Counted from the stretch's first letter, positions 26,573-35,278 are shown. The stretch is DNA of 64,000 nt from Paraktedonobacter sp034437695 (GCA_034437695.1 DAOTTJ010000172.1:1-64000), one strand, 5' to 3'. Notes: generated by a model not told the origin, from the letters alone. A program made the numbers and translations.

Positions 26573-27493
26573 TTACTCGACGATCATTTGCGCTACCTGG
26601 GCCAGCGCGGCGTCACTACAATCAGACTGTGTACACCAGTAGAGGCCAACTATCACCTGCCCTGCATTGGGGGAGGTATAGTCAACGTACCCGACGTCAT
26701 CTCCATCCTCGATGGTCAGGATACTACTGGCCAGCGGCTGAGAGTTGAGGTACCATTTCGAAAGGATATATCCAGCCTGGCCCGCCATTTTGAAGGTGAC
26801 GTACATTTTGTCAGCCGTTGTAAAAGTCGTCGTCTTACCGACCGGCCCATAGTTTTCATCGATGCCGGTCGCGGTCTGATAGCTGGTGATCATTGTGGCT
26901 GCGGTCGGATCTATCTGACCACTCGTGGGTACTGTTCCTGTATCCCCAGGAGTTCCCGTCAGATCACTGGCGAAGGTGGGAACCGCCGATTGATAATCCG
27001 AACTAGCGGTTGCTACGGCACTGCTCACTTTGTGGAAGGCGTAATACCCGACTCCGATTGCCGAACCAACACCAACCACTAGCAGAATCAGCACGACGAT
27101 CAGGGCGATAGCACATCCGCTCAGACCCTTCTTCTGCGGTGGCTGCTGGATCGGCACAAACTGCTGCGGTGGCTGCTGGTAGGTGCCTGGTGCTGGATAA
27201 GGCGGCGGCGTTCCATAGGGCGCATTATATGGGACCTGTTGCTGCGCATAGGGACTATAAGCAGGCGGCGGCGTTCCATAAGGGTTTGCCGGCGGGAGAT
27301 CGCCATAGTTGGTCGGCGGCGGCGGCGTTCCATAGGGGTCACCTGCCGATGCAACCATCGTCGGCTCTACTCCTTGATTGGGAGATGAGCCGGGAAAACT
27401 GGGCGCTCCGCCCGAGGCCGCTACCGGCGCACCACAATTTGGACAAAAACCCACGCCAGCGGGCAATTCAGATTGACAATTTCGACACTGCAT
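26573..27493 (-). CDS. Zinc-ribbon, proline-rich, single-span membrane protein
   Basis: 306 residues from ATG 27493 (AGGAGG upstream). Zinc ribbon at the N-terminus (CRNC...CPNC, residues 3-20), a long Pro/Tyr/Gly-rich segment with repeated PYGTPPP motifs (50-115), one membrane helix (about 127-152), then an outer domain of about 150 residues with two cysteines in WCTQSDC. This 'ribbon - disordered linker - helix - outer domain' plan is frequent in Ktedonobacteria. It is convergent with the FHA kinase, whose outer tail is of similar size, but I see no sequence link. Function unknown. Confidence 0.75.
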   Translation of the reverse strand: MQCRNCQSELPAGVGFCPNCGAPVAASGGAPSFPGSSPNQGVEPTMVASAGDPYGTPPPPTNYGDLPPANPYGTPPPAYSPYAQQQVPYNAPYGTPPPYPAPGTYQQPPQQFVPIQQPPQKKGLSGCAIALIVVLILLVVGVGSAIGVGYYAFHKVSSAVATASSDYQSAVPTFASDLTGTPGDTGTVPTSGQIDPTAATMITSYQTATGIDENYGPVGKTTTFTTADKMYVTFKMAGQAGYILSKWYLNSQPLASSILTIEDGDDVGYVDYTSPNAGQVIVGLYWCTQSDCSDAALAQVAQMIVE

Positions 27494-27699
27494 ATGGTTA
27501 CCAGGTTCCTCCTACGATAGAATTTTCAAAGGCTAAAAAGTCGCTTCCATACATTCATCGATCCAGGTCACCATATTACCATACTCCACTGAAAAAGAAA
27601 CGTTTTTTACTTCACAATCCTGGCGGTCATTTTGCACACGCTTTCGCGCAGAAAAACATGCCTTCTTTCCTGCCTTTATCTCTCTCTTTCACTTTTTCG

Positions 27700-27708
27700 T
27701 GCTATACT
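27700..27708 (+). promoter_or_regulatory. Possible extended -10 promoter for the FAD oxidoreductase
   Basis: TGCTATACT (TGn extended -10), 43 bases before the GTG start; the -35 region is not recognisable. The 258-base region also separates the divergent zinc-ribbon gene. Confidence 0.4.
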
Positions 27709-27751
27709 TGAATGGACAAACGTTTCGTTTAGATGAGAAGGAATGTAGCAA

Positions 27752-28912
27752 GTGGCAAACGTTACCTCTACTGCTGTCATCGGCGCTGGTCCATATGGAC
27801 TTGCTATCGCGTCCACTCTACAGGCCGCGGGAGTACCCGTCCAGATTTTTGGCCAGCCCCTGGAACTCTGGCAAAAAATGCCGCTCGGTCTCTTTTTAAA
27901 ATCGGTCTGGAGCGCCTCTAGCCTGACTGCTCCCCAATCCCGCTATTGTCTCGATGACTATCTGGCCTCAACCGGAAAAACACGCGTCGAGCCGATCCCG
28001 CTGGCTTTCTTTCTGGACTATGGAGAGTGGTTTCTCCAACAAACTAGTCTGGACATCCATTCTACCTACGTACAAATACTGTCCCGACACGGGCGCAGCT
28101 TTCATCTGGAACTGGCCAACGGCAGCCACTCTTCCGCCGATCGCGTGATTGTCGCAACCGGGATCGCTGACTTTCCCTCTATACCCGACTACGCCAGAAA
28201 CCTCCCGCCAGAACTGGCCACACATACACACTATCTTTCCGATCTCTCTGGCTTTCGCGAACGACGCGTGGCTATCGTCGGCAGCGGACAGAGCGCCCTG
28301 GAATACGCCGCCCTTCTCCACACCGCTGGCGCAGAGGTGGAGGTCATTGCCCGCAAACACTTTATCTGGCATTCACGCCGCCTCTACGAACATACCGGAC
28401 CTCTCCGTCCTCTCTTTTATCCACCCGGCGATGTGGGACCACCGGGGGTAAACTGGCTGGTTGCCTCCCCCAGCCTGTTCAGCCACTTGCCCACATATGT
28501 CAAACAACGACTCCACCAACGCGCAACCCGACCCGCTGGCGCAAAATGGCTGCGCCCTCGCGTCGCTGAGGTGGTACGCCTGACACCCTCGACGCAAATC
28601 GAACAGGCACTCGCCCACGGCCGGACGCTCTCTCTCAAGCTCAGCGATGGAACTTCACGCGAGGTTGATTTTCTCGTCCTGGGAACCGGCTATCAGCCAG
28701 ATCTCAGACGGCTGCCTTTTCTCGACGCTCTGTTGCGCGATCAGATCCAACTCCGCGCTGGCTATCCGGTCCTTAATTCCGGCTGCGAATCTTCGGTGAC
28801 TGGTCTGTACTTCGCTGGCGCACTGGCCAGCCAGACCTTAGGACCAACCTGTCGCTTTCTTTCAGGCGCTCCCGCGCTGGCCCAGCGCTTGACTCGCCAT
28901 TGCATTCAGTGA
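27752..28912 (+). CDS. FAD/NAD(P)-dependent oxidoreductase (flavin monooxygenase-like)
   Basis: 386 residues from GTG 27752 (GAAGGAA upstream). Two dinucleotide motifs: FAD VIGAGPYGLAIAS (9-21) and NAD(P) VAIVGSGQSALEYA (173-186), plus the ATGIAD motif and the late FLVLGTGYQPD. This architecture is that of lysine/ornithine N-monooxygenases and related 'FAD-dependent oxidoreductase' enzymes. The SLTAPQSRYCLDDYL stretch is typical of the group found in secondary metabolism. It is followed after 30 bases by an ATP-grasp gene and is almost surely co-transcribed. Substrate unknown. Confidence 0.85.
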   Translation: MANVTSTAVIGAGPYGLAIASTLQAAGVPVQIFGQPLELWQKMPLGLFLKSVWSASSLTAPQSRYCLDDYLASTGKTRVEPIPLAFFLDYGEWFLQQTSLDIHSTYVQILSRHGRSFHLELANGSHSSADRVIVATGIADFPSIPDYARNLPPELATHTHYLSDLSGFRERRVAIVGSGQSALEYAALLHTAGAEVEVIARKHFIWHSRRLYEHTGPLRPLFYPPGDVGPPGVNWLVASPSLFSHLPTYVKQRLHQRATRPAGAKWLRPRVAEVVRLTPSTQIEQALAHGRTLSLKLSDGTSREVDFLVLGTGYQPDLRRLPFLDALLRDQIQLRAGYPVLNSGCESSVTGLYFAGALASQTLGPTCRFLSGAPALAQRLTRHCIQ

Positions 28913-28942
28913 ACCAACACACACGTGGCACGAAAGGGGAAT

Positions 28943-30118
28943 ATGATGGTTGCACAGACCACTGGCGCAGTGGTGATCGGCGGCTGCTATCAGGGACTTG
29001 GCATTGTACGCAGCCTGGGCCGCCGCGGCATCCCTGTCTATGTCCTCGATGATCAGCCGGCAATCGCCGGCTACTCGCGTTACGCCACTCACTCGCTGCG
29101 CGTAGCAGACCTGCGCGACGAACAACAGATCGTCGAGACGCTCTGCACTATCGGTCGCCAGTACAAGCTTGAGAACTGGGTCCTGTATCCAACACGCGAG
29201 GAGCTGGTGGTCGCGCTGGCCCGCCATCGCACTACGCTCACTCCGCTCTTCCGCGTCCCTACACCCCCCTGGCAAACGATTCGCTACGCCTGGGATAAAC
29301 GCGAAACGTACCAGCTAGCCCGCACACTTGGCATTCCTACACCCCACATCTGGTTGACCAACAACTACGCCGAGGTCTCCACGCTGGCAAACTATCTGCC
29401 CCTGGTGCTCAAACCTGCCATCAAAGAGCACTTCTTCTATGCAACCAGGACCAAAGCCTGGCGAGCCAATACGCCCGCTGAACTGGCCGCCCACTACCTC
29501 AGCGCCTGTCAACTGATGGACCACCAGGAGATTATCCTCCAGGAACTGATCCCCGGCGACGGCGACCAGCAGTTTGCCTTCTGCTCCTTCTTCAAAGACG
29601 GCGAGGCGCTGGCTAGCATGGTCGTACAACGCCGCCGCCAGCATCCCTACGAATTTGGCCGCGCCAGTACTTATGTAATATCGCTCGATCTGCCCCGGCT
29701 CGCGGAGATGTCGTGCAGATTTCTCAAGGCTATCGACTACTACGGACTGGTCGAGATGGAGTACAAATACGACCAACGCGATGCTACCTATAAGCTCCTG
29801 GATGTCAATGCCCGCACATGGGGCTATCACTCGCTCGGCGCACGCGCAGGCGTCGATTTCTCGGCCCTGCTGTTTGCCGACCAGCTAGGCGAGCCTCCCA
29901 CTCGCTGTCAGGCCACACCCGGTCTGCACTGGATTCGCCTGCTGACCGACCTCCCTCTGGCTCTGCAAGAGCTTGTACACGGTCGCCTCGATCTCGCCTG
30001 GTACCTGTCAACACTGCGCCAGATCGATGTCGAGGCGGTCTTTGATCGCACAGATATCCGACCCGCGCTGGCCGAAATCCTGCTTGCACCGTATCTCTAC
30101 TTTAAACACGGCTTCTAA
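28943..30118 (+). CDS. ATP-grasp ligase
   Basis: 391 residues from ATG 28943 (AAAGGGG just upstream; ATG 28946 is equally possible, and an upstream GTG at 28925 lacks a signal). The N-terminal Rossmann-like pre-ATP-grasp domain (AVVIGGCYQGLGIVRSLGRR) leads to the ATP-grasp fold: LVLKPA (ATP lysine), IILQELIPGDGDQQF, and the metal site LLDVNARTWGY. Similar proteins are called 'carboxylate-amine ligase' or D-aspartate ligase-like; they join a carboxylate to an amine through an acyl phosphate. Coupled to the FAD enzyme upstream. It ends 12 bases before the convergent Gfo/Idh gene. Confidence 0.87.
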   Translation: MMVAQTTGAVVIGGCYQGLGIVRSLGRRGIPVYVLDDQPAIAGYSRYATHSLRVADLRDEQQIVETLCTIGRQYKLENWVLYPTREELVVALARHRTTLTPLFRVPTPPWQTIRYAWDKRETYQLARTLGIPTPHIWLTNNYAEVSTLANYLPLVLKPAIKEHFFYATRTKAWRANTPAELAAHYLSACQLMDHQEIILQELIPGDGDQQFAFCSFFKDGEALASMVVQRRRQHPYEFGRASTYVISLDLPRLAEMSCRFLKAIDYYGLVEMEYKYDQRDATYKLLDVNARTWGYHSLGARAGVDFSALLFADQLGEPPTRCQATPGLHWIRLLTDLPLALQELVHGRLDLAWYLSTLRQIDVEAVFDRTDIRPALAEILLAPYLYFKHGF

Positions 30119-30130
30119 ACTGCCAACTAC

Positions 30131-31135
30131 CTAAAGACAGGCACATGACCGTATCTCCTGCTGCCGCAATGCGGTCTCTGCCGCAACCAGAATACGCACT
30201 ACCTCTAACCCAACCTCTCCGGTCGCTCGCGGAGGCCGACCCGTACGAATGGCGCAGGCAAAATCTTCAACCTCCAGGCGCAACGGCTCAATCCAATCGA
30301 TGTGTGGAATGGTAATCGCTCCGTAACGATACGAGACCACTGGATCAGCATGAATGTCAGCTCCCTTGTTATAGATCTTGAGCATCTCGGCAGGGTTGGT
30401 ATCATCATAGACGACCATCCGCAGATCGCCAATCACTGTCACTCGCCGAATTTTACAGGGGTGCAGCCAGCTCACATGTATATGCGCGTTCATCCCATCG
30501 GCAAAATCCAGGTCAAGGTGCGCTACATCCTGGATCTGCGGCTGAACGTGTGCGTGCGCCTGCACGGTGATACGCTCCGGCTTCCGACCAAGCAGGTAGA
30601 GGAGAATCGAGATATCGTGCGGCGCAAGATCCCAGATCACGTTTATATCGCGCCGAAAAAGTCCCAGGTTCATGCGCTCAGCCTCGATACAGTAGATCCT
30701 GCCCAGGTCCCCACGCGCTATCATCCCCTTTAACTCGTTAACAGCCAAGTTGTATTCAAATGTGTGGCCAACCATCAAAACCAACCCACGCGTCCGCGCC
30801 AGGGTCACCAGCTCTTCTACTTCCGAGATACTGGTGGTGATCGGCTTCTCTACCAGCACATGCTTCCCATGCAAAAGCGCCTCCCTGGCCAGTTGATAGT
30901 GCGTACATACCGGCGAAGCAATCACTACTGCATCCAACTCAGCAGCAAACAGATCTTCCGTCCGACTCGTGGTCTGTATCCAGGGGTAAGCAAGTTTAGC
31001 CGACTGTAAACGCTGCCCATCCAGATCAGCCACCATCAAGATGCTTGAGCCTGGCAATCCTTCCAGGTTGCGAGCCACTTTGGGACCCCAATAGCCCCAG
31101 CCAATCACGCCAAATTGCAATTCATGTAGTTGCAT
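30131..31135 (-). CDS. Gfo/Idh/MocA-family sugar dehydrogenase
   Basis: 334 residues from ATG 31135 (GGGAG eight bases upstream; a 17-residue extension to 31186 would overlap the transferase gene). N-terminal NAD(P) motif FGVIGWGYWGPKVARN, the EKP motif LVEKPITTS and the catalytic-type histidine in WDLAPHDISILL. Members oxidise or isomerise sugar ring positions, often UDP-sugars in exopolysaccharide synthesis. It follows a sugar phosphate transferase by 31 bases on the same strand, supporting a role in making an activated sugar for a surface polymer. Confidence 0.92.
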   Translation of the reverse strand: MQLHELQFGVIGWGYWGPKVARNLEGLPGSSILMVADLDGQRLQSAKLAYPWIQTTSRTEDLFAAELDAVVIASPVCTHYQLAREALLHGKHVLVEKPITTSISEVEELVTLARTRGLVLMVGHTFEYNLAVNELKGMIARGDLGRIYCIEAERMNLGLFRRDINVIWDLAPHDISILLYLLGRKPERITVQAHAHVQPQIQDVAHLDLDFADGMNAHIHVSWLHPCKIRRVTVIGDLRMVVYDDTNPAEMLKIYNKGADIHADPVVSYRYGAITIPHIDWIEPLRLEVEDFACAIRTGRPPRATGEVGLEVVRILVAAETALRQQEIRSCACL

Positions 31136-31166
31136 ACTAAACACTCCCAGAATTCTCCACACGCCT

Positions 31167-31850
31167 TCACATGCCTCCACGGCCACAGATCATCACCGGC
31201 ACCGTGAGGATGACCAGCTTGAAGTCCAGCAACAGCGATTGCTTACGCAGGTATTCAAGGTCCATCTCAACCATCTCAGCAAATGTTACTCGACTCCGCC
31301 CATAGATCTGCCAGATACCGGTCAGACCTGGCTTGCCCTTCAGGCGCAGTTTATCGCGCACGCTATAATACAGAACTTCGTAGACCAGCGGCGGACGCGG
31401 TCCAACCAACGACATCTCACCCCGCAAGACGTTAAACAACTGGGGAAGCTCATCCAAACTGGTTTTACGCAAAAATCGGCCCACGCGCGTCACTCGCTGG
31501 CCCTCCACTACCTTGTAGGAACTGCCACTAGCCAGCGAACTATCCACATCCACTGGCGCTCCCCGAATAAATTGCGCCATCGCCCGGCGATGCTCTCCAT
31601 CATCCCTATGCATATACATCGAACGCAACTTCAACAGCTCAAAGGTCCCTTCGTCCTGACCAACACGCTTTTGCCGAAACAGCGCCGGACCCGGCGAGTC
31701 AAGGCGTATTGCCAGCATAATGAGAAGGAGTAGAGGAACACAGAGCGGCAAAAGCAGCAACACAATAGATAGATCTACCACACGTTTGAGAGCACAATAC
31801 ACCGGATCTTGCCCGCTCTCTTCTTGCACAGACGAGGTTTGTACTGACAT
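31167..31850 (-). CDS. Undecaprenyl-phosphate sugar phosphotransferase (WbaP/RfbP-type)
   Basis: 227 residues from ATG 31850 (GGAAGGGAAG upstream). One membrane helix near the start (VDLSIVLLLLPLCVPLLLLI), then the bacterial sugar transferase domain: DSPGPALFRQKRVG, FELLKLRSM, LRKTSLDELPQLFNVLRGEM, SLVGPRPP. This is the short monotopic catalytic core, without the four-helix N-terminal domain of full WbaP. It would load a sugar-1-phosphate onto the lipid carrier at the inner membrane, starting assembly of a polysaccharide or glycan. No glycosyltransferases or flippase lie in the window. Confidence 0.93.
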   Translation of the reverse strand: MSVQTSSVQEESGQDPVYCALKRVVDLSIVLLLLPLCVPLLLLIMLAIRLDSPGPALFRQKRVGQDEGTFELLKLRSMYMHRDDGEHRRAMAQFIRGAPVDVDSSLASGSSYKVVEGQRVTRVGRFLRKTSLDELPQLFNVLRGEMSLVGPRPPLVYEVLYYSVRDKLRLKGKPGLTGIWQIYGRSRVTFAEMVEMDLEYLRKQSLLLDFKLVILTVPVMICGRGGM

Positions 31851-32253
31851 ATTCGTGCTTCCCTTCCACTAGAGAACTGCTACTCCAATAAACCATATCT
31901 CTCCACCGCCAGATGTATGAATGACATATATTCTATCTATCAGTATAATCAATAAAATGCTTTTTACAATTATGTCTGAAGCTGAATCGCCGCTTTCTCT
32001 CTCCGCTTGCTTTTCTCTCGTCTGGCTTCTCACAGTAGGTGAAGAGATTTTTTGCAGTCACAAAAAAACGCGCAATCTGTCTCAGGCAGACCCTCTCGCT
32101 CGCCCCCAAAACTCCTGTTCACCTGCAATGATGAGCGCAGAGCCGCCTGGGGCCTTCACTTCCTGGATGGTATATAATAGAAGAAGACGCCATGCTTCAG
32201 CAGATGAAGCACAACAATGGAGGTCAATGCACGAGAAGGAGCTCACACTAACC
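31851..32253. other. Divergent intergenic region (sugar transferase / SMP-30)
   Basis: 403 bases, AT-richer than its surroundings. It holds a strong plus-strand promoter at 31921-31949 and a second TATAAT at 32173-32178 without a good -35. The plus frame is open from 31921 into the SMP-30 gene, but its content is unlike any family and it lacks a ribosome site until 32236. Confidence 0.5.
31921..31949 (+). promoter_or_regulatory. Sigma70-like promoter upstream of the SMP-30 gene
   Basis: ATGACA (31921-31926), exactly 17 bases, TATAAT (31944-31949). Predicted start near 31956 leaves a leader of almost 300 bases before ATG 32254. Confidence 0.65.
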
Positions 32254-33129
32254 ATGTACGAAGTAACTCACTTTCTCTCCACACAAAATAAACTGGGTGA
32301 AGGCTCTCTCTGGAGTCCCGAAGAGCAAGCACTCTACTGGGTTGACATAGATAATCAGCGATTTTTTCGCTTTTATCCCGAGACCCGCCGCTACGATACC
32401 TTTGACGCTGGCGTGTCTGTCGGGGTGATGGCACGACGAGCTACGGGCGGCCTGGTTATGGCCACGCGCCACGGGTTCGCAACCTGGGACTTTCAAACGA
32501 ATAGGTTGACTTACCTGGTCGACCCCGAGGCCGGACTGGCACACCACCGCTTTAACGATGGAGCTATCGACTGCCAGGGACGCTTCTGGGCGGGTACTCT
32601 GGTCGAGCAGGACCCACATCCCGCTGAAGGGGTGCTCTATCGCCTCGATCCCGACGATAGCGTTCATGTGATGGAAACCGGCCTGCTGGTCCCCAATGGC
32701 ATGTGCTGGAACGCAGACAATACGCTGATGTATCTGACCGATTCCGACAACTTCACGATCTATGTCTACGACTTCGATGCCGCCGCAGGTACTATCGCCA
32801 ACCGCCGCCCACTGATCTCCACTCAGGGTCAGCCAGGCGTGCCGGATGGTCTGGCCATCGACGACGAAGGCTTTCTCTGGAGCGCCCATTGGGGCGGCGG
32901 CAAGGTCATTCGCTATACACCCGATGGCAAGGTCGAGCGCGAATTTCCTGTCCCCGCGCTTCACCCCACTAGCTGCGCCTTTGGCGGTCCCGCACGCAAT
33001 GAGCTTTTTATCACCACTGCCTGGACAGCGCTCAGTGAGGAAGAACGGAAAACCTATCCACTGGCAGGCGACCTCTTTCATATTGTGACAGATGTAACTG
33101 GCACACCACGCCGGACCTTCGCAGGCTAA
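32254..33129 (+). CDS. SMP-30/gluconolactonase-family lactonase
   Basis: 291 residues from ATG 32254 with AAGGAG 12 bases upstream; earlier in-frame ATGs have poorer spacing. Six-bladed propeller with the metal-ligand landmarks of the family: Glu16 in LGEGSLW, HRFNDGAID, VPNGMCWN, and the catalytic Asp in VPDGLAID. These enzymes hydrolyse sugar lactones such as gluconolactone; zwf-type lactone is made elsewhere in this genome. Start overlaps nothing; the HAD phosphatase follows after 30 bases, so the two form a short operon. Confidence 0.92.
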   Translation: MYEVTHFLSTQNKLGEGSLWSPEEQALYWVDIDNQRFFRFYPETRRYDTFDAGVSVGVMARRATGGLVMATRHGFATWDFQTNRLTYLVDPEAGLAHHRFNDGAIDCQGRFWAGTLVEQDPHPAEGVLYRLDPDDSVHVMETGLLVPNGMCWNADNTLMYLTDSDNFTIYVYDFDAAAGTIANRRPLISTQGQPGVPDGLAIDDEGFLWSAHWGGGKVIRYTPDGKVEREFPVPALHPTSCAFGGPARNELFITTAWTALSEEERKTYPLAGDLFHIVTDVTGTPRRTFAG

Positions 33130-33159
33130 CCAGGCGTTTAACTCACTCAGGAGCAGCCG

Positions 33160-33957
33160 ATGTACCGTTTGCTGGCCATCGATCTGGATGGAACTCTGCT
33201 TCATCCGCGACCACAGAAAGTCATTACTGAACGTACGCGTCTGGCTCTCCAACGTGCCGTCGACGCCGGGATACGCATTGTCATCGCCACTGGACAAAGC
33301 ATGGCGGTGTTTCAGTACTATTGTGGCGATCTACCAATCGAGGGGCCGCAGATCCTTGAGAATGGAGCGCAGATTGTCGATAGCAAAAGCGGGCAGATCT
33401 ACCACGAACTGCTCCTACCCGCTTCGTCTGTGCTCCCAGCTCTGGCCGCGCTCAAAGCTGTCAGCTTCCACCGCGTCTATCACACCCGCCAACGCGTCTA
33501 CGCCGACTATGAGACTCCCCGCGTGCGCACATGGTATAAACCACCGGTTCCACCAGTCATCGAGCTGGAAGATGTCGCCAGTCTCTTCCCAGAACCGTGC
33601 ATTAAAGTCGTTGGCGTCTGCTCAGAAAGCCAGATCCGCGCCCACCGCCCCGCCCTGATCGATATGTTCGCCGACCAGCTCCACCTCGTCCAATCGGCCT
33701 ACGATCTCCTGGAGTTCCTGCACCCGGCCGTCTCCAAAGAACGCGGACTCCAGACTATCGCGCAAGACCTCGGCATCGCACCCGCCGAAATCGTCGCAAT
33801 CGGCGATGGACACAACGATATCGGGATGCTCCGCTTTGCAGGTCTCGGCGTGGCTATGAACAACGCCCATAGCGAAGTCAAAGAGGCAGCAGACTATGTG
33901 ACACTCAGCAACGCCCAAGATGGCGTGGCCGCCGCTATCGAGAAATTTCTTCTCTAG
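33160..33957 (+). CDS. Cof-type HAD hydrolase
   Basis: 265 residues; AGGAG six bases before ATG. HAD motif I is LLAIDLDGTLLH (nucleophile Asp8, acid/base Asp10), the C2B cap fills the middle, motif III is the lysine in AVSKERGLQ, and motif IV is IGDGHNDIGML, all as in Cof/YidA proteins. These dephosphorylate sugar phosphates and cofactors such as FMN or PLP with loose specificity. Co-transcribed with the SMP-30 lactonase, which fits sugar metabolism. Confidence 0.93.
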   Translation: MYRLLAIDLDGTLLHPRPQKVITERTRLALQRAVDAGIRIVIATGQSMAVFQYYCGDLPIEGPQILENGAQIVDSKSGQIYHELLLPASSVLPALAALKAVSFHRVYHTRQRVYADYETPRVRTWYKPPVPPVIELEDVASLFPEPCIKVVGVCSESQIRAHRPALIDMFADQLHLVQSAYDLLEFLHPAVSKERGLQTIAQDLGIAPAEIVAIGDGHNDIGMLRFAGLGVAMNNAHSEVKEAADYVTLSNAQDGVAAAIEKFLL

Positions 33958-33992
33958 GCCTCTTTCTTTGCTGCGTTCCGATGGTCCCGGCA

Positions 33993-34082
33993 GGGCTATG
34001 TAATGCTCAACGCTCACAACCCGATCCCCAAACCCTGGGGTGGGGGTCGCAAGCCAGAGACTTGCGGAGCATTACATAGCCC
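33993..34082. repeat. MITE-like element, copy D1
   Basis: Perfect 16-base inverted termini GGGCTATGTAATGCTC (33993-34008) and its complement (34067-34082). The interior has CCCCAAACCCTGGGG and AAGCCAGAGACTTGC, nearly the same as 47377-47426 in the element near 47.3 kb. Confidence 0.8.
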
Positions 34083-34091
34083 GTGATTACA

Positions 34092-34264
34092 GCAGGGCTG
34101 TTGCAAAGTCGGGAATACAAACGGCAAGGCGAGGGTGCAGGGAGCGCAGCGTCCCTGCCGGCACCCCGTCTGGGGGACAGGGAAGAGGGGTGTCCCCGAA
34201 AAACCTCTTTTTCCTCTTTTGCCCACCGCCGCAGGCGGCAGGGCGGACTTTTGAATAGCCCTGC
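34092..34264. repeat. MITE-like element, copy D2
   Basis: 173 bp bounded by GCAGGGCTGTTGCAAAGTC and its imperfect inverse ending ATAGCCCTGC. Inside: a GCAGGGA/TCCCTGC stem also at 35136-35158, the GGGGGACAGG...GGGGTGTCCCC block shared with 13716-13756, and CCGCCGCAGGCGG. It lies 9 bases after D1. Confidence 0.75.
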
Positions 34265-34280
34265 ATTATAGCAAAGCAGC

Positions 34281-34309
34281 TTGACAAAGTAATCGCCAGA
34301 CTCTACAAT
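34281..34309 (+). promoter_or_regulatory. Strong sigma70-like promoter for the isochorismatase gene
   Basis: TTGACA (34281-34286), 17-base spacer, TACAAT (34304-34309). It sits 16 bases after element D2, with a leader of about 135 bases. Confidence 0.75.
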
Positions 34310-34451
34310 AATCTGGCTTGGCCTGGATATTTCAACATATCTGGCAGGCAAAAAGCGCGAGCACGCAGAAAGAGACGCCGTTGTATTAAGATCAGCCAAC
34401 AACAATAACCAGAACGATGAAACACTATATGACAAATACAGGAGTACACAC

Positions 34452-35006
34452 GTGGAAACATTTCACATGCAACGTACAGCCCTGCTGGTGATTGATGTTC
34501 AGGTCGCCCTGATCGACGGCACCGAGCCATCGCACAATAAGAGCGCGGTTCTGGCCAATATCGCGAGCCTGCTCCACAAGGCCCGCACAAAGCAGATACC
34601 CGTGATCTACATGCAGCACATAGGCAGCGAGCAAGGTCTGCTGACTCTCAATGCACCTGGCTGGCAGATCCATCCCCAGGTCGCTCCTATAGCCGGCGAA
34701 ATGGTGCTTAGCAAGCGTGCCTCTGACTCATTTTATGCGACTCCACTACAAGAGCAGTTGGAAGCCTGGAACATCACTCATCTGCTGATCACTGGCTGTC
34801 GCACGCAGTTTTGTGTCGATACGACCAGCCGACGTGCTATAAGTCTGGGCTACGACGTGACGCTGGTCAGCGACGCACATACGACGGTGGACAGCGAGAC
34901 GCTGACCGCCGCTCAGATCGTCGCCCACCACAATGAGACGCTGGACGACTTTGGCACCGATGAACACGCGATTGTCCTCAAACCAGCCCTGGCAATCGCT
35001 TTCTAA
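34452..35006 (+). CDS. Isochorismatase-like cysteine hydrolase
   Basis: 184 residues from GTG 34452, with AGGAG seven bases upstream; the internal ATG at 34467 would remove nothing essential. Catalytic triad positions are Asp15 (LLVIDVQ), Lys88 (VLSKRASDSF) and Cys121 (GCRTQFCVD), with the cis-peptide TGCRTQ ahead of the Cys. The family includes nicotinamidase, N-carbamoylsarcosine amidase and isochorismatases; nothing marks a specific member. Cytoplasmic and monocistronic, flanked by repeat elements on both sides. Confidence 0.92.
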   Translation: METFHMQRTALLVIDVQVALIDGTEPSHNKSAVLANIASLLHKARTKQIPVIYMQHIGSEQGLLTLNAPGWQIHPQVAPIAGEMVLSKRASDSFYATPLQEQLEAWNITHLLITGCRTQFCVDTTSRRAISLGYDVTLVSDAHTTVDSETLTAAQIVAHHNETLDDFGTDEHAIVLKPALAIAF

Positions 35007-35027
35007 ACCACGCTTGAGACCGAATAC

Positions 35028-35079
35028 ACTGATTGCCAGGCAGGACAATGAACTTGCATTGTCCTGCCTGGCAATCAGT
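35028..35079. terminator. Perfect 23-bp stem after the isochorismatase gene
   Basis: Arms 35028-35050 and 35057-35079 pair without mismatch round a 6-base loop (AACTTG). It begins 22 bases after the stop codon. There is no T-run, so it may be a processing or REP-type stem rather than a standard terminator. Confidence 0.55.
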
Positions 35080-35097
35080 CTGGGGTCGCAGAGTAGA

Positions 35098-35225
35098 GCT
35101 GTTGCAAAGTTGGGAATACACCGATAAAGGGAGGGTGCAGGGAGCGTAGCGTCCCTGCCGGAGCGCGAGACGTCCTCGCAAAAACCTCTTTTTCCCGCAG
35201 CCGGCAGCGCGAACACTGCAACAGC
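35098..35225. repeat. MITE-like element, copy E
   Basis: GCTGTTGCA (35098-35106) and inverse TGCAACAGC (35217-35225) bound 128 bp. The first 60 bases match element D2 (34100-34160) at about 9 in 10 positions, including the GCAGGGAGCG..CGTCCCTGC stem. The second half differs except for AAAACCTCTTTTTCC. Confidence 0.75.
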
Positions 35226-35269
35226 ACTAGGAAATGATCACACTGAGGATGTTTCAATCCTTGAAAAGG

Positions 35270-35278
35270 TGCTATAAT
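35270..35278 (+). promoter_or_regulatory. Possible extended -10 promoter for the lipoprotein gene
   Basis: TGCTATAAT, 140 bases before ATG 35418; no good -35 at the usual distance. The region after element E is very AT-rich. Confidence 0.4.
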
